NCBI RefSeq assembly: GCF_002443255.2
Contig: NW_019211456.1
Location: 43,950,074 to 44,014,073 of the forward strand
Length of the DNA stretch: 64,000 nucleotides
DNA from: Varroa destructor
Lineage: Eukaryota; Arthropoda; Arachnida; Mesostigmata; Varroidae
Reading direction: 5' to 3'
Positions within the stretch are counted from its first letter, which is position 1, and every line of letters begins with the position of its first letter. Below, in pieces: positions 63,828-64,000 of this stretch. The notes beneath the pieces were generated by a model, which searched no databases, was not told the DNA's origin, and saw only the letters and a list, made by a program, of their open reading frames with translations. The position numbers were made by a program, and so were the translations under genes.

Positions 63828-64000
63828 TTACAAACCTGTAGGAAAACTGAGCCTCGGTGGATGCTTTTCAAGCTGCTCGTAAGGAAGCGGACACGACTTG
63901 GTCTCTTGGCGCCAGTTTAGCGGGTCGAAGAACTCAAATGTATGGTTATTGCAGTCGGATTTCGAGTCAGTCAGTTTGAGCCAAACTTGTTCACGGCGAT
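63828..64000 (-). CDS. CNOT2-like paralog, C-terminal end only
   Basis: A minus-strand frame open from the window edge to TAA 63830-63828, 56 residues plus stop, with no intron. It matches the end of the NOT box of CNOT2: VWLKLTDSK, then FFDPLNWR, YEQLEKHPPRLSFPTGL, against VWITRAG, FFDPVNWR, YERLEERPPPLSFPSGL in the intact gene. From FFDP to the end, 21 of 34 residues are identical. The stretch between VW and FFDP is five residues shorter. The shared ending LSFP-GL is not in vertebrate CNOT2, so this looks like a local duplicate rather than CNOT3. It faces CNOT2 tail to tail. The rest lies outside the window, so it could be a gene, a retained fragment or a pseudogene, but no stop is seen here. 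Confidence 0.75.
   Translation of the reverse strand, partial: RREQVWLKLTDSKSDCNNHTFEFFDPLNWRQETKSCPLPYEQLEKHPPRLSFPTGL

Noticed and set aside
1..64000. CRISPR arrays, operons, ribosome binding sites, rRNA genes
   Set aside because: Nothing of the kind; the window is intron-bearing animal DNA and no regular spaced repeats or rRNA sequence were seen.

Overview
This is eukaryotic nuclear DNA from an animal, most likely an arthropod. The genes have many short introns with GT..AG ends, long intergenic and UTR-like stretches rich in simple repeats, and decayed LINE remnants. A mite or other chelicerate is a guess from gene structure and base composition, not something the sequence proves. One 100-base assembly gap lies at 9729-9828.

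Layout: (1) 1-2368 (+), the 3' exons of the RNA-binding protein gene Syncrip (hnRNP Q/R), cut off by the window start, with an open frame continuing past its UGA to 3070. An A-rich, repeat-rich stretch to about 10.8 kb follows and looks like a very long 3' UTR. (2) 10.8-19.8 kb, no intact gene; it holds a decayed LINE reverse transcriptase (- strand, about 15.9-17.9 kb). (3) 19878-22795 (-), a five-exon methylthioribulose-1-phosphate dehydratase gene (APIP/mtnB), with a 277-bp MITE in its first intron. (4) 23830-27816 and 30813-35559 (both +), two complete nine-exon copies of CDC73 (parafibromin/hyrax) in direct tandem. (5) 36775-39334 (-), a four-exon NOL8/viriato-like nucleolar RNA-binding protein gene. 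(6) About 41.0-45.5 kb (-), a decayed R1-like LINE. (7) About 46.5-56.55 kb (+), CNOT2 (Regena/NOT2) with a long 5' non-coding part, followed by another A-rich 3' UTR-like stretch to about 61.8 kb. (8) 63828-64000 (-), the C-terminal end of a second, strongly diverged CNOT2-like gene, tail to tail with CNOT2.

Most of these genes act in transcription or mRNA fate: Paf1 complex (CDC73), CCR4-NOT (CNOT2), nucleolar ribosome biogenesis (NOL8) and mRNA localisation/translation (Syncrip). APIP is metabolic (methionine salvage). Nothing suggests an operon; each gene has its own introns and UTRs.

Points most worth a second look: the CDC73 tandem pair with both copies intact; the inverted, diverged CNOT2 paralog at the window edge; a 234-codon open frame after the Syncrip UGA; a 357-base AG-free zone before the last Syncrip exon; and two adjacent perfect palindromes that account for almost all the extra length of one intron in the second CDC73 copy.
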